From NCBI GenBank assembly GCA_003576705.1, contig QOZS01000049.1, forward strand, positions 1 through 43,298: a DNA stretch of 43,298 nucleotides, read 5' to 3'. How positions within the stretch are numbered: position 1 is the first letter of the stretch; each line of letters opens with the position of its first letter. Positions 15,184 through 23,821 of this stretch are shown here, piece after piece. Under the pieces are notes generated by a model. The model saw only the letters and a list, made by a program, of their open reading frames with translations. It was not told the DNA's origin and searched no databases. This DNA is from Desertibaculum subflavum. Its GTDB lineage: Bacteria > Pseudomonadota > Alphaproteobacteria > Ferrovibrionales > Ferrovibrionaceae. A program made the position numbers and the translations under genes.

Positions 15184-17172
15184 TCAGGCCGTGAGGACGG
15201 ACCCAGGCGGTAGGGGAGTTGCCGGGACGTGGGGCGGCTCAGCCACCATTGGCAGGCAAATGGCGAAGACCGAGCCGATGCCGGGCCTCGAGCGGGCGGT
15301 CAGCTCGATCCCGTGATCGGCAGAAAGCTCGCAGGCAATGCCGATGCCGAGTCCGTTGCCCCCGGGCGTTACGTCTCCTGGTTGTGCGCGACCGGTGAGC
15401 AGCCGGCGAAGACGATCCGGCTCGATGCCCGGGCCCTGATCGTGCACCTCGACCCTGATTCGGGTGCCGTTGCGGCGACATCCAATCAATACGCGCTCTT
15501 GTCGCGCGTACTTGACGGCGTTGGCGACGAAATTGCTGAGGATGCGCATCGCCACCATCGGCACGACAGCGACCTGAGCAGAGCACGGTACGGCGACCAC
15601 GGTAACGCCTTTCGTCTGGGCCTCAGCCGCGAACATGTCTCTCACGCTGTCGATTACCAACGAGATCGGAATGCCTTCCTCGTGCGAGTTCCTCCATCCG
15701 TCTTGCCGCGCGAGCGGGGCGGACTTCCGGTCGGCGGTCTCCTCCAGATATTGACGCACAAGATCGTCGAGATAGCCGAGCGTCTGTCGAATACTCTGGG
15801 CGACGCTGGTCTGCTGGTCGGCGATCGAGCGCTGCAACTGCAACCGCAGCGACATCAATGGTTGCTTCAAGTCGTGGCTTGCGGCTGCGAGCCGCTGGCC
15901 GCGCGCATCGGCCAGTGCCAGCGCCTCGAACTGCATGCGCTCTGCCGCCAGCTTCCCTTCGTAGGCCCGCATCTCGCGGCGCATGGCGCCGTCGCGCTGG
16001 CGCCTGACCTGGTTGAGCTGGTCCATGATGGCGAGAGCGAGCATCGCTGCTTCGATCAAGATGCCGGCGCGCATCACGTCGAAGCTCGCATTGACGGCGA
16101 TGGGGGCGACGAACCAATGGGCCCAATTTGCGAGCACCGCCGAGGAGACGATGCCGATCCAGCCGAGTACGAAAAAGCGCGAACCGGGGAGGCCCGTCCG
16201 CGCCGCCCCCACGGCGCAGCCGAGGAAGACCAGCGAGCAGAGCAGCGTGTAGGGAAACGCGTATTTCTTGAGCGGCACGGCCTCGTCGAGCGGCGATAGC
16301 GCAATCGCCGCAGCGGTCAACCCGATGACGGTGAGCAGCACCTTGTCCACCCCGGGATGCCGCGTCCGGGATTGCAAAAAGACGCGGGCAAAGATGGCGG
16401 CAAACAGATTCATCCCCAGCCCGAGGGGAAGGGAAGCAAGCGCGTTCCATTCCCCGTGCTCCGGCCACACATACTGAAAAGTGTAGCCGTCCATGTGCAT
16501 GATGTAGAAGGTGACCCAACCGAAATAAACGGCGTAGGCGACATGCACCTGCCAGCGGTTCACGGTCGTGAAGACGAGGCTGAAGAAGATCATCAGCGCC
16601 GCCGCGGTGTAGAAGATCGTGTTCTTGATCGTCTCGTTCGCCCCCCGATCGAGCCAGCTGAGCTCGGTCTCGATGCTGAGCGGCAGTGCGGTAGCACCCC
16701 CGGAGGTATATCCGACCAGCAGGGTCACGGCCTCCCCGGGGCCGAGCCCGAACGGCGCCACGAGATGACGGTGGGGCACAGGCCGTGCCGCAAAGGATTC
16801 CTCTTCCCGGTTTGTCATCAGCGGCCGGACGCCGGATCCGTCGACCAGATAGGCCTCGACCGTCGTCATGAAACGGACGTTGAAGGCAAGCCGAAGGTCG
16901 GCCGCATCGGCCCCGCCGTTTACGAGACGGAAGCGCAACCAGATCTTGTCGTCGGTGAAGCCGAAATTCAGCCTCGGCAGATCGACCGGTTGAAACTGCG
17001 CCGCCTTGCCGCGGTCGACGATGTCACGCGCGGTGAGGCCCTGCGTCGCATCGCGCAGGACTTCGGCATGGCGCGCCAGATTTCGATAGGCGCGGCCCGG
17101 CTCGATAACGAGGGCCTCGCCTGCCAATGCCGCCGAAGACGCGGCGCAGAGAATGCCCAAGAGAAGAAGCAT
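15184..17172 (-). CDS. 7TMR-DISM sensor histidine kinase
   Basis: This protein of about 662 residues starts with a signal-like segment (LLLLGILCAASSAALAG). A periplasmic 7TMR-DISM extracellular domain ends near LSIETEL, and seven hydrophobic segments follow (about 180-390). A short coiled coil leads to the dimerisation/phospho-acceptor box SHDLKQPLMSLRLQL with His433. The ATPase domain shows NFVANAVKYA (N box), DQGPGIEP and GLGIGIACEL (G boxes). ATG 17172 leaves 64 bases to the divergent response regulator, its likely partner. A longer frame to 17274 would overlap that gene. The HDLKQP acceptor belongs to the less common H-D-L-x-Q-P kinases often paired with LuxR-type regulators. Confidence 0.85.
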   Translation of the reverse strand: MLLLLGILCAASSAALAGEALVIEPGRAYRNLARHAEVLRDATQGLTARDIVDRGKAAQFQPVDLPRLNFGFTDDKIWLRFRLVNGGADAADLRLAFNVRFMTTVEAYLVDGSGVRPLMTNREEESFAARPVPHRHLVAPFGLGPGEAVTLLVGYTSGGATALPLSIETELSWLDRGANETIKNTIFYTAAALMIFFSLVFTTVNRWQVHVAYAVYFGWVTFYIMHMDGYTFQYVWPEHGEWNALASLPLGLGMNLFAAIFARVFLQSRTRHPGVDKVLLTVIGLTAAAIALSPLDEAVPLKKYAFPYTLLCSLVFLGCAVGAARTGLPGSRFFVLGWIGIVSSAVLANWAHWFVAPIAVNASFDVMRAGILIEAAMLALAIMDQLNQVRRQRDGAMRREMRAYEGKLAAERMQFEALALADARGQRLAAASHDLKQPLMSLRLQLQRSIADQQTSVAQSIRQTLGYLDDLVRQYLEETADRKSAPLARQDGWRNSHEEGIPISLVIDSVRDMFAAEAQTKGVTVVAVPCSAQVAVVPMVAMRILSNFVANAVKYARQERVLIGCRRNGTRIRVEVHDQGPGIEPDRLRRLLTGRAQPGDVTPGGNGLGIGIACELSADHGIELTARSRPGIGSVFAICLPMVAEPPHVPATPLPPGSVLTA

Positions 17173-17236
17173 AGGGCCGCGCCAGCCTTTGATCGGGGAC
17201 GGCCTTGCGCGCGTGTGCCGACCTGAAGGGGCGCTG

Positions 17237-17884
17237 ATGTCGACGCGGGACGCCCGGGGCCTAACAGCGGTCATTGCCGACGACCATCAGATTGTCCGCA
17301 GCGGCCTTCGGGGGATTCTGGAGGGTGAGCTCGGCTTCCACGTGGTGGGCGAGGCTACGAACGGGCTTGAGGCGATCAGCGCCGCGCGCCGGCTGCGCCC
17401 GACCCTGCTGCTGCTCGACTATGCCATGCCGCTGGCCCAGGGATACGAAGTCTTCGTCGAAGTGCGTCGCTGGAGCCCGGCGACCAAAGTCATCGTGTTC
17501 ACCGGCGTGACCGCCCAGGCCACAATGACAAGCCTGGTCTCGCATGGCGTCGACGGCCTGTTTCTGAAGCGCGGCGATGCTGCCGAGCTGGTATCGGCGG
17601 TCCCGCGCATCCTCGCCGGCGAGCAGGTGCTGTCGCCGGAAGTGGCTGCGGCGGTTGCGCAGGGCAACGGTGCCGAGCCGCCGACGCGCCGAGAGATGCA
17701 AGTCCTCGCCCTGGTCGCCCGCGGGATGACCAACGCGGAAATTGCGGTGCAGCTCGGAATCAGCGCCAAGACCGTCGACAACCATCGCACCAACCTCATG
17801 CGCAAACTGGCCGTCCACTCGACCGCGGAACTGCTCGCCTATGCGCTGCGCGAAGGCTATCTCGACACGTCGACCCAGATATGA
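17237..17884 (+). CDS. LuxR/NarL-type response regulator
   Basis: This 215-residue protein has an N-terminal receiver domain with the acidic pocket at Asp15/Asp16, phospho-acceptor Asp61 (LLLLDYAMP), and the conserved Lys in LFLKRGD. A LuxR-type helix-turn-helix spans about 150-210 (LVARGMTNAEIAVQLGISAKTVDNHRTNLMRKL). It therefore binds DNA when phosphorylated. GAAGGGGCG precedes ATG 17237; longer starts overlap the kinase gene. It is divergent from the kinase at 15184-17172, its likely partner. The convergent neighbour is a PEP-CTERM protein, but nothing shows that it is a target. Confidence 0.9.
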   Translation: MSTRDARGLTAVIADDHQIVRSGLRGILEGELGFHVVGEATNGLEAISAARRLRPTLLLLDYAMPLAQGYEVFVEVRRWSPATKVIVFTGVTAQATMTSLVSHGVDGLFLKRGDAAELVSAVPRILAGEQVLSPEVAAAVAQGNGAEPPTRREMQVLALVARGMTNAEIAVQLGISAKTVDNHRTNLMRKLAVHSTAELLAYALREGYLDTSTQI

Positions 17885-17942
17885 AGCGGCGCCTCGGCTC
17901 GGTTCCCCGATCGCATTCTGCCGGAGAGCGCCGCATCCGCAA

Positions 17943-19517
17943 TCAGGAACATTCCTCCTTCCGGCGTCGACCGCATGCCAGCAAGACCAGGCCGGCACAG
18001 AACAGAGACAGCGAAGCCGGTGCAGGCACGGCGACGACGATGGTCGGATCGGCGGAGATGATGAATGACCGTTCCAGCGTCTGATAGCCGGCGAGTGCGA
18101 AGGTCTGATCGTACAGGTTCCCGAAATCGGCACCGGTGAGGCGCTCCGTGTCGCTGAACACCGGTCCCAGGTTCAAATTCGCGAAGTTGAACGACTGGAC
18201 GCCGAAGGGAAAGCCGAAATCGACGCTGCCGTCGAGCGACAGTCCGGCCGAGAGCGCGGCGAGGTCGATGAGGAAATCGAAGCCAAGGCTGGTCTGGTTG
18301 CGCAGCGTCGCGCTGATCGTATTGCGTGCGGTCACGCCGATGTCATGGCCCTCGTACAGGATCTGGACTTCGTCCAGGGCGGCGACGGGCAGCTCTGTCA
18401 CTTCGATCAGGGTTCCGCCGCTCATGATCTTGACCGGTGCATCGAAATAGAGCGTCGTCTGGATGATGGAGGCGAGGTCGAAGGCCTGATTGATGTCGAA
18501 GACGGGCCCCATCTCGACATCGACAATGTTGTATCGAGCGGAGAGGCTAAGCTCGGCGGGGCCCGCGGTGATCTTGGCGACATCGAAGGAGTTTTCGAGG
18601 GGCGGGATGCTGCCACCGCTTGCCACCGTGGCAATGCCGTCGAGATCGGCCTGGAGGGCGAACAGATCGGTCGAGCCGGAGGAATGTGCACCGCCTGCGT
18701 TCGGAGCGGAAGTGGTGTCCAGGTCCGGAATCCAAATGGTAGCTGTCGCCACCTCGACGCCCGCCGCCTTGATCGACTGCTCCTCGCCGAACTGAAATCC
18801 GCCGGGCAGGCCGCCGGTGATTGCCGGCAGAATCTTGGCCTGGCCGTTGTCGTTGCGGTTGAACGAGGCAAGCTCGGTAGTCGATTTGAAGCTTGGCGCG
18901 ACCAGGTTGACGGCGCCGTCGTATCTGACAACGCCGTCCTGTCTTGCTGTCGCCAGCAGGTCAAGATCGATGCCTGCATTCAGGATGGCGTCGGCATAGG
19001 CCTGCAGCTCCGGGAAGATCGTGCTGAAGCTGTCCGTCCCCTTGGTGGTCGTGGCTTTCAGCGTGAAGAGCTGCCCCACGGCCAATGCGCCCGCATCGGG
19101 GAATTCCAGCCGGGTGGTGACCGGCGTCTGGGCGTTCACCGATCCGCTGTCGAACTTGAACCCGACATCGACGCCGGCTTTGCCGGTGGCCCTGCCGCGG
19201 AGCGCAGCGGAAACCGAGACATTCGGCGGTCCAAAGATGCCGCCGCCCACGGAACTGGAGACTCGCGGCGTCGTCACCGTCTTGTCCCAGGTAACGCAGA
19301 GGCATTCGTGGAAATTCAGGATGGCCGCACTGCCGGTGCCCCACATGCTTTGGCCGGAGGTCGAGAAGACGTCGCTGAACTCAACGATCGACGCGTTCGC
19401 GATACCGCCCGCACAGAGGGTCGCCGCCACGACCACGGCCGGGCCGAAGAGGACCGGCCGACCTGTCTCCAGCCCCGCAAGCCGGGCTGCCATCGCCAGT
19501 GATTTCGGTTTGGACAT
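17943..19517 (-). CDS. PEP-CTERM-type secreted protein, unknown function
   Basis: This 524-residue protein has an N-terminal signal-like region (VLFGPAVVVAATLCAGGIANA). Its long central part is rich in beta-type, Gly/Ser/Thr/Asp sequence, with a Cys pair (HECLCVTW). The C-terminal sorting tail is VPAPASLSLFCAGLVLLACGRRR: a VP-x-PA-S-L motif, a hydrophobic helix and an Arg cluster. That tripartite tail is the established signal for exosortase processing, here with A in place of the usual E. No exosortase is in the window. GGGGAG precedes ATG 19517; the longer frame to 19646 lacks support. I do not recognise the central domain. Confidence 0.75.
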   Translation of the reverse strand: MSKPKSLAMAARLAGLETGRPVLFGPAVVVAATLCAGGIANASIVEFSDVFSTSGQSMWGTGSAAILNFHECLCVTWDKTVTTPRVSSSVGGGIFGPPNVSVSAALRGRATGKAGVDVGFKFDSGSVNAQTPVTTRLEFPDAGALAVGQLFTLKATTTKGTDSFSTIFPELQAYADAILNAGIDLDLLATARQDGVVRYDGAVNLVAPSFKSTTELASFNRNDNGQAKILPAITGGLPGGFQFGEEQSIKAAGVEVATATIWIPDLDTTSAPNAGGAHSSGSTDLFALQADLDGIATVASGGSIPPLENSFDVAKITAGPAELSLSARYNIVDVEMGPVFDINQAFDLASIIQTTLYFDAPVKIMSGGTLIEVTELPVAALDEVQILYEGHDIGVTARNTISATLRNQTSLGFDFLIDLAALSAGLSLDGSVDFGFPFGVQSFNFANLNLGPVFSDTERLTGADFGNLYDQTFALAGYQTLERSFIISADPTIVVAVPAPASLSLFCAGLVLLACGRRRKEECS

Positions 19518-19697
19518 GAAAATCTCCCCGCTTTCCGGCCGCATCTCCCGGGGTGAGCCGGGGAGCCGTGCTGCTTCATGATCCAAACCGGGGCTGAGGC
19601 CGCCATAGGGTTGACCCCTCATTTTTGTCCGGGCCCTGGGCGGCAAAGCGGCGCGGCGCCGCCCGATTGATCCACGGCCCTGACAAGCTTGACCGTA

Positions 19698-19722
19698 GGA
19701 ACTCCACCCGCGGGAAGCCGTT
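19698..19722 (+). promoter_or_regulatory. EcfG-type promoter for the KGG stress gene
   Basis: GGAAC (19698-19702) and CGTT (19719-19722) are separated by exactly 16 bases, a perfect match to the general stress consensus. The -10 element lies 34 bases before the GTG start at 19757, leaving room for a leader of about 27 bases with AAGGAG in it. Confidence 0.8.
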
Positions 19723-19756
19723 TCTCCTTGGACTCAATGCAGCAAGGAGTGTCGCC

Positions 19757-19933
19757 GTGGCGGAAGCGGACCGCAGCGCGAATCGGCCGAAGCGGGGCTT
19801 CGCCGCAATGGATCGCGAGACGCAGAAGTCGATCGCCAGCAAGGGTGGCCGCAGCGTACCGGTCGAGAAGCGCAGTTTCTCGCGCAATCGCCAGCTGGCA
19901 TCCGAGGCCGGCCGCAAGGGCGGCCAGCGCTGA
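19757..19933 (+). CDS. KGG-motif general stress protein
   Basis: This 58-residue hydrophilic protein carries two KGG units: RGFAAMDRETQKSIASKGGRS and LASEAGRKGGQR. These define the small stress-induced KGG family (relatives of GsiB and con-10), proteins of unknown biochemical role. The start is GTG 19757, preceded by AAGGAG at 19744-19749; the longer frame from 19625 runs through the promoter and is rejected. The perfect EcfG-type promoter upstream agrees with a general stress role. It converges on the SDR gene, which ends 4 bases away. Confidence 0.88.
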   Translation: MAEADRSANRPKRGFAAMDRETQKSIASKGGRSVPVEKRSFSRNRQLASEAGRKGGQR

Positions 19934-19937
19934 TCGG

Positions 19938-20924
19938 TCAGTAGCCGCCGATGATGGGGAGGATCTCGCCGGTTATGTAGCTCGAACAGCTCGGTGCGGC
20001 GAGGAAGACATAGGCCGGCGCGATTTCCTCAGGTTGCGCCGGTCTTTTCATGCGGGTTTGCGCGCCGAATTTGGCGACCGCTTCGGGCGGTCGGTCGGCG
20101 GGATTGAGCGGCGTCCAGACCGGGCCCGGGGCGACGGCGTTCACCCGGATGCCACGGGGTGCGAGATGGCCCGACAGCGCCCGTGTGAAGGCGTGGATGC
20201 CGCCCTTGGTCATCGAGTAGTCCAGCAGATGGTCGCTGCCCTCGATGCCGGCCACCGAGCCGGTGTTGATGATGGCGCCGCCCTGCGGCAGATGCGGCAC
20301 CGACGCCCTCGCCATGTAGAAATAGCCGTACAGATTGGTCTTCATCGTCTGGTCGAAATGCTCGTCGGTCAGGTCTTCCAGGCGAGGGACGTGCAGCTGG
20401 AAGGCCGCGTTGTTGACCAGGATGTCGATACGGCCATAGGCGGCGAGGGTCTCTGCCACCGCATGCCGGCAGAAGGCCGGATCGCCGACATCGCCGGCCA
20501 TCAGCAGGCATCGGCCGCCTTCGCGCTCCACGGCCTGCCGCGTCTCTGCCGCGTCCTTGTGTTCGCTCAGATAGGCAATGGCGATATCGGCGCCTTCGCG
20601 AGCGTAGAGCACGGCCACGGCGCGGCCGATGCCGGAATCTCCACCGGTGATGAGCGCGACCTTGCCCTGCAGCTTCTGGGAGCCCTTGTAGGCCGGCGCC
20701 TCGAACATGGGCTCCGGCTCGATCTCGCCTTCATGGCCGGGCTTCGCGTGGTGCTGCTCCGGCATCGGCGCCGTGGGATAGGTTCGCTGGCCGGTCTGCG
20801 GCGGTTCCTTGCCCTTGCCGTCCGTCCGCTGGTCGGCGGCATCGACCTGAGCCTGGATCTGCTGCTGCCGTTCGGCCACCTGCTCGGTCTGGTCGGCGAA
20901 TTCCCGCTTCGGTCCGGACACCAT
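19938..20924 (-). CDS. short-chain dehydrogenase, YghA/general stress type
   Basis: This 328-residue SDR has the long hydrophilic N-terminal extension (residues 1-85, Gln/Glu/Pro-rich, coiled-coil-like at 12-30) typical of the YghA/YhdF group. The cofactor motif TGGDSGIG is at 93-100 and NNAA at 171-174. The catalytic Ser223, Tyr236 and Lys240 all match the classical S-Y-x3-K pattern, so it should be an active NAD(P)-dependent oxidoreductase. The C-terminus (YITGEILPIIGGY) is complete. GGAGGAG precedes ATG 20924. A perfect EcfG-type promoter sits in the 74-base gap upstream. Relatives are induced by general stress; the physiological substrate is unknown. Confidence 0.9.
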   Translation of the reverse strand: MVSGPKREFADQTEQVAERQQQIQAQVDAADQRTDGKGKEPPQTGQRTYPTAPMPEQHHAKPGHEGEIEPEPMFEAPAYKGSQKLQGKVALITGGDSGIGRAVAVLYAREGADIAIAYLSEHKDAAETRQAVEREGGRCLLMAGDVGDPAFCRHAVAETLAAYGRIDILVNNAAFQLHVPRLEDLTDEHFDQTMKTNLYGYFYMARASVPHLPQGGAIINTGSVAGIEGSDHLLDYSMTKGGIHAFTRALSGHLAPRGIRVNAVAPGPVWTPLNPADRPPEAVAKFGAQTRMKRPAQPEEIAPAYVFLAAPSCSSYITGEILPIIGGY

Positions 20925-20957
20925 GGCCAACTCCTCCGCTGTCGGATGTGCTTGCCG

Positions 20958-20983
20958 AACGCGCGATACCGTCTCGCCGTTCC
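20958..20983 (-). promoter_or_regulatory. EcfG-type promoter for the SDR gene
   Basis: On the minus strand, GGAAC (20983-20979) and CGTT (20961-20958) are separated by 17 bases, an exact consensus match. The -10 element is 33 bases before the ATG at 20924. The promoter lies in the gap between two same-strand genes, so the SDR can be transcribed independently of 20999-22291. Confidence 0.78.
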
Positions 20984-20998
20984 CAAGTGGGCGAGGCG

Positions 20999-22291
20999 CT
21001 ACTTCCCGGCGGCTTCCCGTTCCAGCTTGTCGAAATACGCCACGATGCGGTCGAGGTCGTCGGCGATGGCGTGCGGGGGCGCCTTTTCGCGCGGGCGCGT
21101 CGCCGCCGCCATCGCGCGCAGCTCCGGTCGGAAGTCGACGCCGGCGCGGCGCAGGCCGAAGGAGGCGGCCTTCACGCCGCTCGACAGCTCGAAGGCCTCT
21201 TCGTAGAGGCGGTCGCGGCTGTCTTCCGCCGCCGGATCGATCGCCTCGGCGATCCGCATCACCTCTGCCGCGCGGGCGCGCACCGCGTCGCCCAGTGCCG
21301 CCGGCGGCGGATGCATGGTGCCGACGAGATACATCGCGTCGCGGGCGACGACGGCGTCGCTCGACGCAATCCGCGCCGCCAGCGCGGCAGCAAAGTCCGG
21401 CCGGTGCGCCACCGTCTTCAGCGCGCCGTCGCGCACGGGTTCCGGCGCCTCGAGGGTCGTCAGCGCCAGCCATTCCTCGGTCGGCGCTTCCGCGGAAAGC
21501 GTGTCGTAGACCGCCTGCAGCCGCTCTGCCTCGGTCGGTGCACGGGGCGCCGGCGGCTCTCGCGGTGGCGGCGGGGGCCGCACGACCACCCGGTAGCGGA
21601 TTGCGATGGCGGCCTCCGGGGCGGGTGGGGACAGGTTGCCGAGATAGGGCGCAGCGAGCCAATCGCTCCAGGCCTCGTCGATCGCTGCCGGGCGGGCGGG
21701 GATGGGCGTATCGAAGAACTGCGTATCCCGGTCGGCAAGCTTGACGCTGAGGACGCGCCGACCCTCCGAAACGTGGATGGGAATCTGCGCCGGCAGGATC
21801 CAGCGTCCGCCCTCCTCGCGCGCCTCGCCTGGGCGCAGGTAGTCGAGCCTGCTCTTGCTGCCGCTGCCCGACAGAAGGGCGGCGTAGTCTTTGCCGGAGG
21901 CCGTCCCTTCCGGCCGGCTGCTGCCGGCGGGCAAGCGCACCTCGACCGCGACGTCGATCGGTTGGCCGGCAACCAGCGGCTCGCGGTCGGCCGTCGCCCA
22001 GGCGAAGGCGCCGAGCGCGGTGATCACCAGGAGCACGGCTGCGAGGGCCGAGGCGAATCCCCGCAGCATGCCCGACCATCCGGGCCCGCCGGCCAGCGCA
22101 CAAATAACGATTCCGGCGATCAGGCTGCCGCCGAAGGCGAGCAGGATCATGAACACCACGAAGTAGCCGGCACCGCCTTCGAAACTGGAGATCGCGAGCC
22201 AGTCGACGGCGAGATCGGCCATGAACCCGCCATAGACGGCGCCGGCCAGACCGGTCAGCAGACCGAAGCAGATGATGGCAAACCAGTGCAT
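20999..22291 (-). CDS. hypothetical membrane-anchored protein with large soluble domain
   Basis: This 430-residue protein has three hydrophobic segments in the first 105 residues (about 3-22, 42-66 and 78-100). A long soluble part follows. One section (about 105-240) looks beta-rich and ends in a Pro/Arg run (VVVRPPPPPREPPAPRAP). A helical C-terminal section contains repeated Ala/Arg/Glu helices (AEAPTEEWLALTTLEAPEPVRDG and onward), possibly a HEAT-like solenoid. I do not recognise a family. CAGGAGCC lies before ATG 22291. It is upstream of the stress SDR on the same strand but has no clear EcfG promoter itself. The soluble domain is probably periplasmic, which is uncertain. Confidence 0.7.
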   Translation of the reverse strand: MHWFAIICFGLLTGLAGAVYGGFMADLAVDWLAISSFEGGAGYFVVFMILLAFGGSLIAGIVICALAGGPGWSGMLRGFASALAAVLLVITALGAFAWATADREPLVAGQPIDVAVEVRLPAGSSRPEGTASGKDYAALLSGSGSKSRLDYLRPGEAREEGGRWILPAQIPIHVSEGRRVLSVKLADRDTQFFDTPIPARPAAIDEAWSDWLAAPYLGNLSPPAPEAAIAIRYRVVVRPPPPPREPPAPRAPTEAERLQAVYDTLSAEAPTEEWLALTTLEAPEPVRDGALKTVAHRPDFAAALAARIASSDAVVARDAMYLVGTMHPPPAALGDAVRARAAEVMRIAEAIDPAAEDSRDRLYEEAFELSSGVKAASFGLRRAGVDFRPELRAMAAATRPREKAPPHAIADDLDRIVAYFDKLEREAAGK

Positions 22292-22418
22292 GCGGTATCG
22301 GCTCCTGCGACCTGCGCGTAACGGCTTGGCCCAGCGTGGAAACCCGCTCGCGCCGTCGGACGTTAGCGATTATAGAGGGGGCCAGGGGCGTGCGGGCATC
22401 GTGGTGATGCCGCCGGGC

Positions 22419-22439
22419 CGGCCGGGCCTGACCCGGCCG
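22419..22439. repeat. palindromic repeat related to the one at 11849
   Basis: CGGCCGGG (22419-22426) and CCCGGCCG (22432-22439) form a perfect 8-bp stem over CCTGA. The core GGCCGGGCCTGACCCGGCC differs at one base from that at 11850-11868. It lies in the divergent 202-base gap between 20999-22291 and the FKBP gene. Confidence 0.65.
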
Positions 22440-22493
22440 ATATTCCTGCCGCGCCAGGGCTTTAGCCCGGCGGCGCAGAACGGAGCCTTCTCA

Positions 22494-22931
22494 ATGACAG
22501 CAGCGCGTGCGGGCGATGTCGTCCGCGTTCACTATACCGGTACATTCGACGACGGCCGGACCTTTGACAGCTCGGCGGGGCGGGAACCGCTGGAATTCAC
22601 CCTGGGCGAAGGCGAGGTGGTTTCCGGATTCGATGCCGCGGTGACCGGCATGTCGGTCGGCGAAAAGAAGACCGTGAAGCTGAACCCCGAGCAGGCCTAT
22701 GGCCACCGCCGCGAGGACCAGGTGATGACGGTGGCGCGCAACATGCTGCCGGCCGAGCTGAAGCCGAAGCCGGGCATGCAGTTGCAGGCCAATGCGCCAA
22801 ATGGCGGCCAGATCGTGCTGATCGTGGTCGAGGCCAACGACGATTCCGTGACCTTGGACGGCAATCACCCGCTGGCCGGCAAGCGGCTGACCTTCGAGAT
22901 CGAGCTGATCGGGATCGCCGAGGCCGCCTGA
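22494..22931 (+). CDS. FKBP-type peptidyl-prolyl isomerase (SlyD-like)
   Basis: This 145-residue cytosolic protein has no signal sequence. The FKBP half-sites are clear: VRVHYTGTFDDGRTFDSS at the start and LTFEIELIGI at the end. Between them lies the insert-in-flap (IF) domain seen in SlyD (YGHRREDQVMTVARNMLP to GNHPLAGK). It catalyses cis-trans isomerisation at proline and acts as a chaperone. The His-rich metal-binding tail of E. coli SlyD is absent; the protein stops right after the fold. CGGAG lies 8 bases before the ATG. It is probably monocistronic: the downstream gap holds an imperfect GC-rich dyad (around 22951-22970). Confidence 0.9.
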   Translation: MTAARAGDVVRVHYTGTFDDGRTFDSSAGREPLEFTLGEGEVVSGFDAAVTGMSVGEKKTVKLNPEQAYGHRREDQVMTVARNMLPAELKPKPGMQLQANAPNGGQIVLIVVEANDDSVTLDGNHPLAGKRLTFEIELIGIAEAA

Positions 22932-23023
22932 TCCGCTGCCGCGTCTCCAGACCGGCGAAGGCCGGGTCCCCCGGGGCGCGCGCACTGCTCACATCCGTGA
23001 TGCGTGATTGACGCGGCTTGACG

Positions 23024-23821
23024 ATGGCCGTCGCTTGTCCGCAGCCTCACGACATGCTGCCGCATTTCGAGGTGCATGGCCGCGGGCGCGGCCCCTTCCT
23101 GCTGCTGGTGCACGGCTTCCTGTCGAGCCGTGCGCAATGGCGGCTGAACCTCGACGCACTGGCGGAGGTGTGCCGGCCGGTGGTGGTCGAGCTGTTCGGG
23201 CATGGCCGATCGCCGGCGCCGGCCGATCCGGACGCCTATACGGTCGCCGCGTATCTGGCGGCCTTCGAGGCGATCCGCGCGCAGCTCGACGCCGAGTGCT
23301 GGTTCGCCTGCGGACAGTCGTTCGGCGGCGGGCTGGCGATCCGCTATGCGCTGGCGCATCCCGAGCGCCTGCGCGGCCTGATCTTCACCAACTCGGTTTC
23401 CGCATTGTCGCGGCTCGATCCGGCGGAGATGGAACGCCGGGCGACCTTGATCGAACAGGGCGGCCGCGCGGGCCTGGAGAGCATGCGAATCCACCCGCGC
23501 CATGCGCGGCGCCTACCGGCGGAAGTGAAGGCGGAGCTGGTGGCCGATGCGGCGCTGATCGCGCCGGAAGCCATCGCCCGTTCCATCCGCGTAACGCGCA
23601 CCGATCTTTATGCCGGCGACGACCTGCATCGGCTTGCCATGCCGGTGCTGCTGGTGAACGGACGGAACGAGGCGGCGTTCCAGCCGCTGCGCGACCGGGC
23701 GGCAGCGGCGATTCCCGGCGCCAAGGTCGCCGACCTCGAAGGCGGCCACTCGGTCAATATCGACGCGGCCGAAGGCTTCAACCGGGCGGTGATCGGCTTT
23801 CTGGGCGAGGTGGGGGCATGA
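23024..23821 (+). CDS. alpha/beta hydrolase
   Basis: This 265-residue hydrolase has the oxyanion HGF motif (LLLVHGFLSS, residues 27-35), ELFGHGRSPAP after strand 4, and the nucleophile elbow CGQSFGGG with Ser99. The catalytic His is in EGGHSVNID near the C-terminus, and the acid is probably the Asp or Glu around NGRNEAAF. ATG 23024 and an in-frame TTG at 23018 lack a clear ribosome binding site. The gene overlaps the amidase start by 4 bases (ATGA), so the two are co-translated and may act on linked ester/amide substrates (inference). The substrate is unknown. Confidence 0.85.
   Translation: MAVACPQPHDMLPHFEVHGRGRGPFLLLVHGFLSSRAQWRLNLDALAEVCRPVVVELFGHGRSPAPADPDAYTVAAYLAAFEAIRAQLDAECWFACGQSFGGGLAIRYALAHPERLRGLIFTNSVSALSRLDPAEMERRATLIEQGGRAGLESMRIHPRHARRLPAEVKAELVADAALIAPEAIARSIRVTRTDLYAGDDLHRLAMPVLLVNGRNEAAFQPLRDRAAAAIPGAKVADLEGGHSVNIDAAEGFNRAVIGFLGEVGA

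Noticed and set aside
22338..22364. GGAAAC-N17-CGTT before the FKBP gene as an EcfG promoter
   Set aside because: The -35 element is broken (GGAAA/GAAAC) and it lies about 130 bases from the start.
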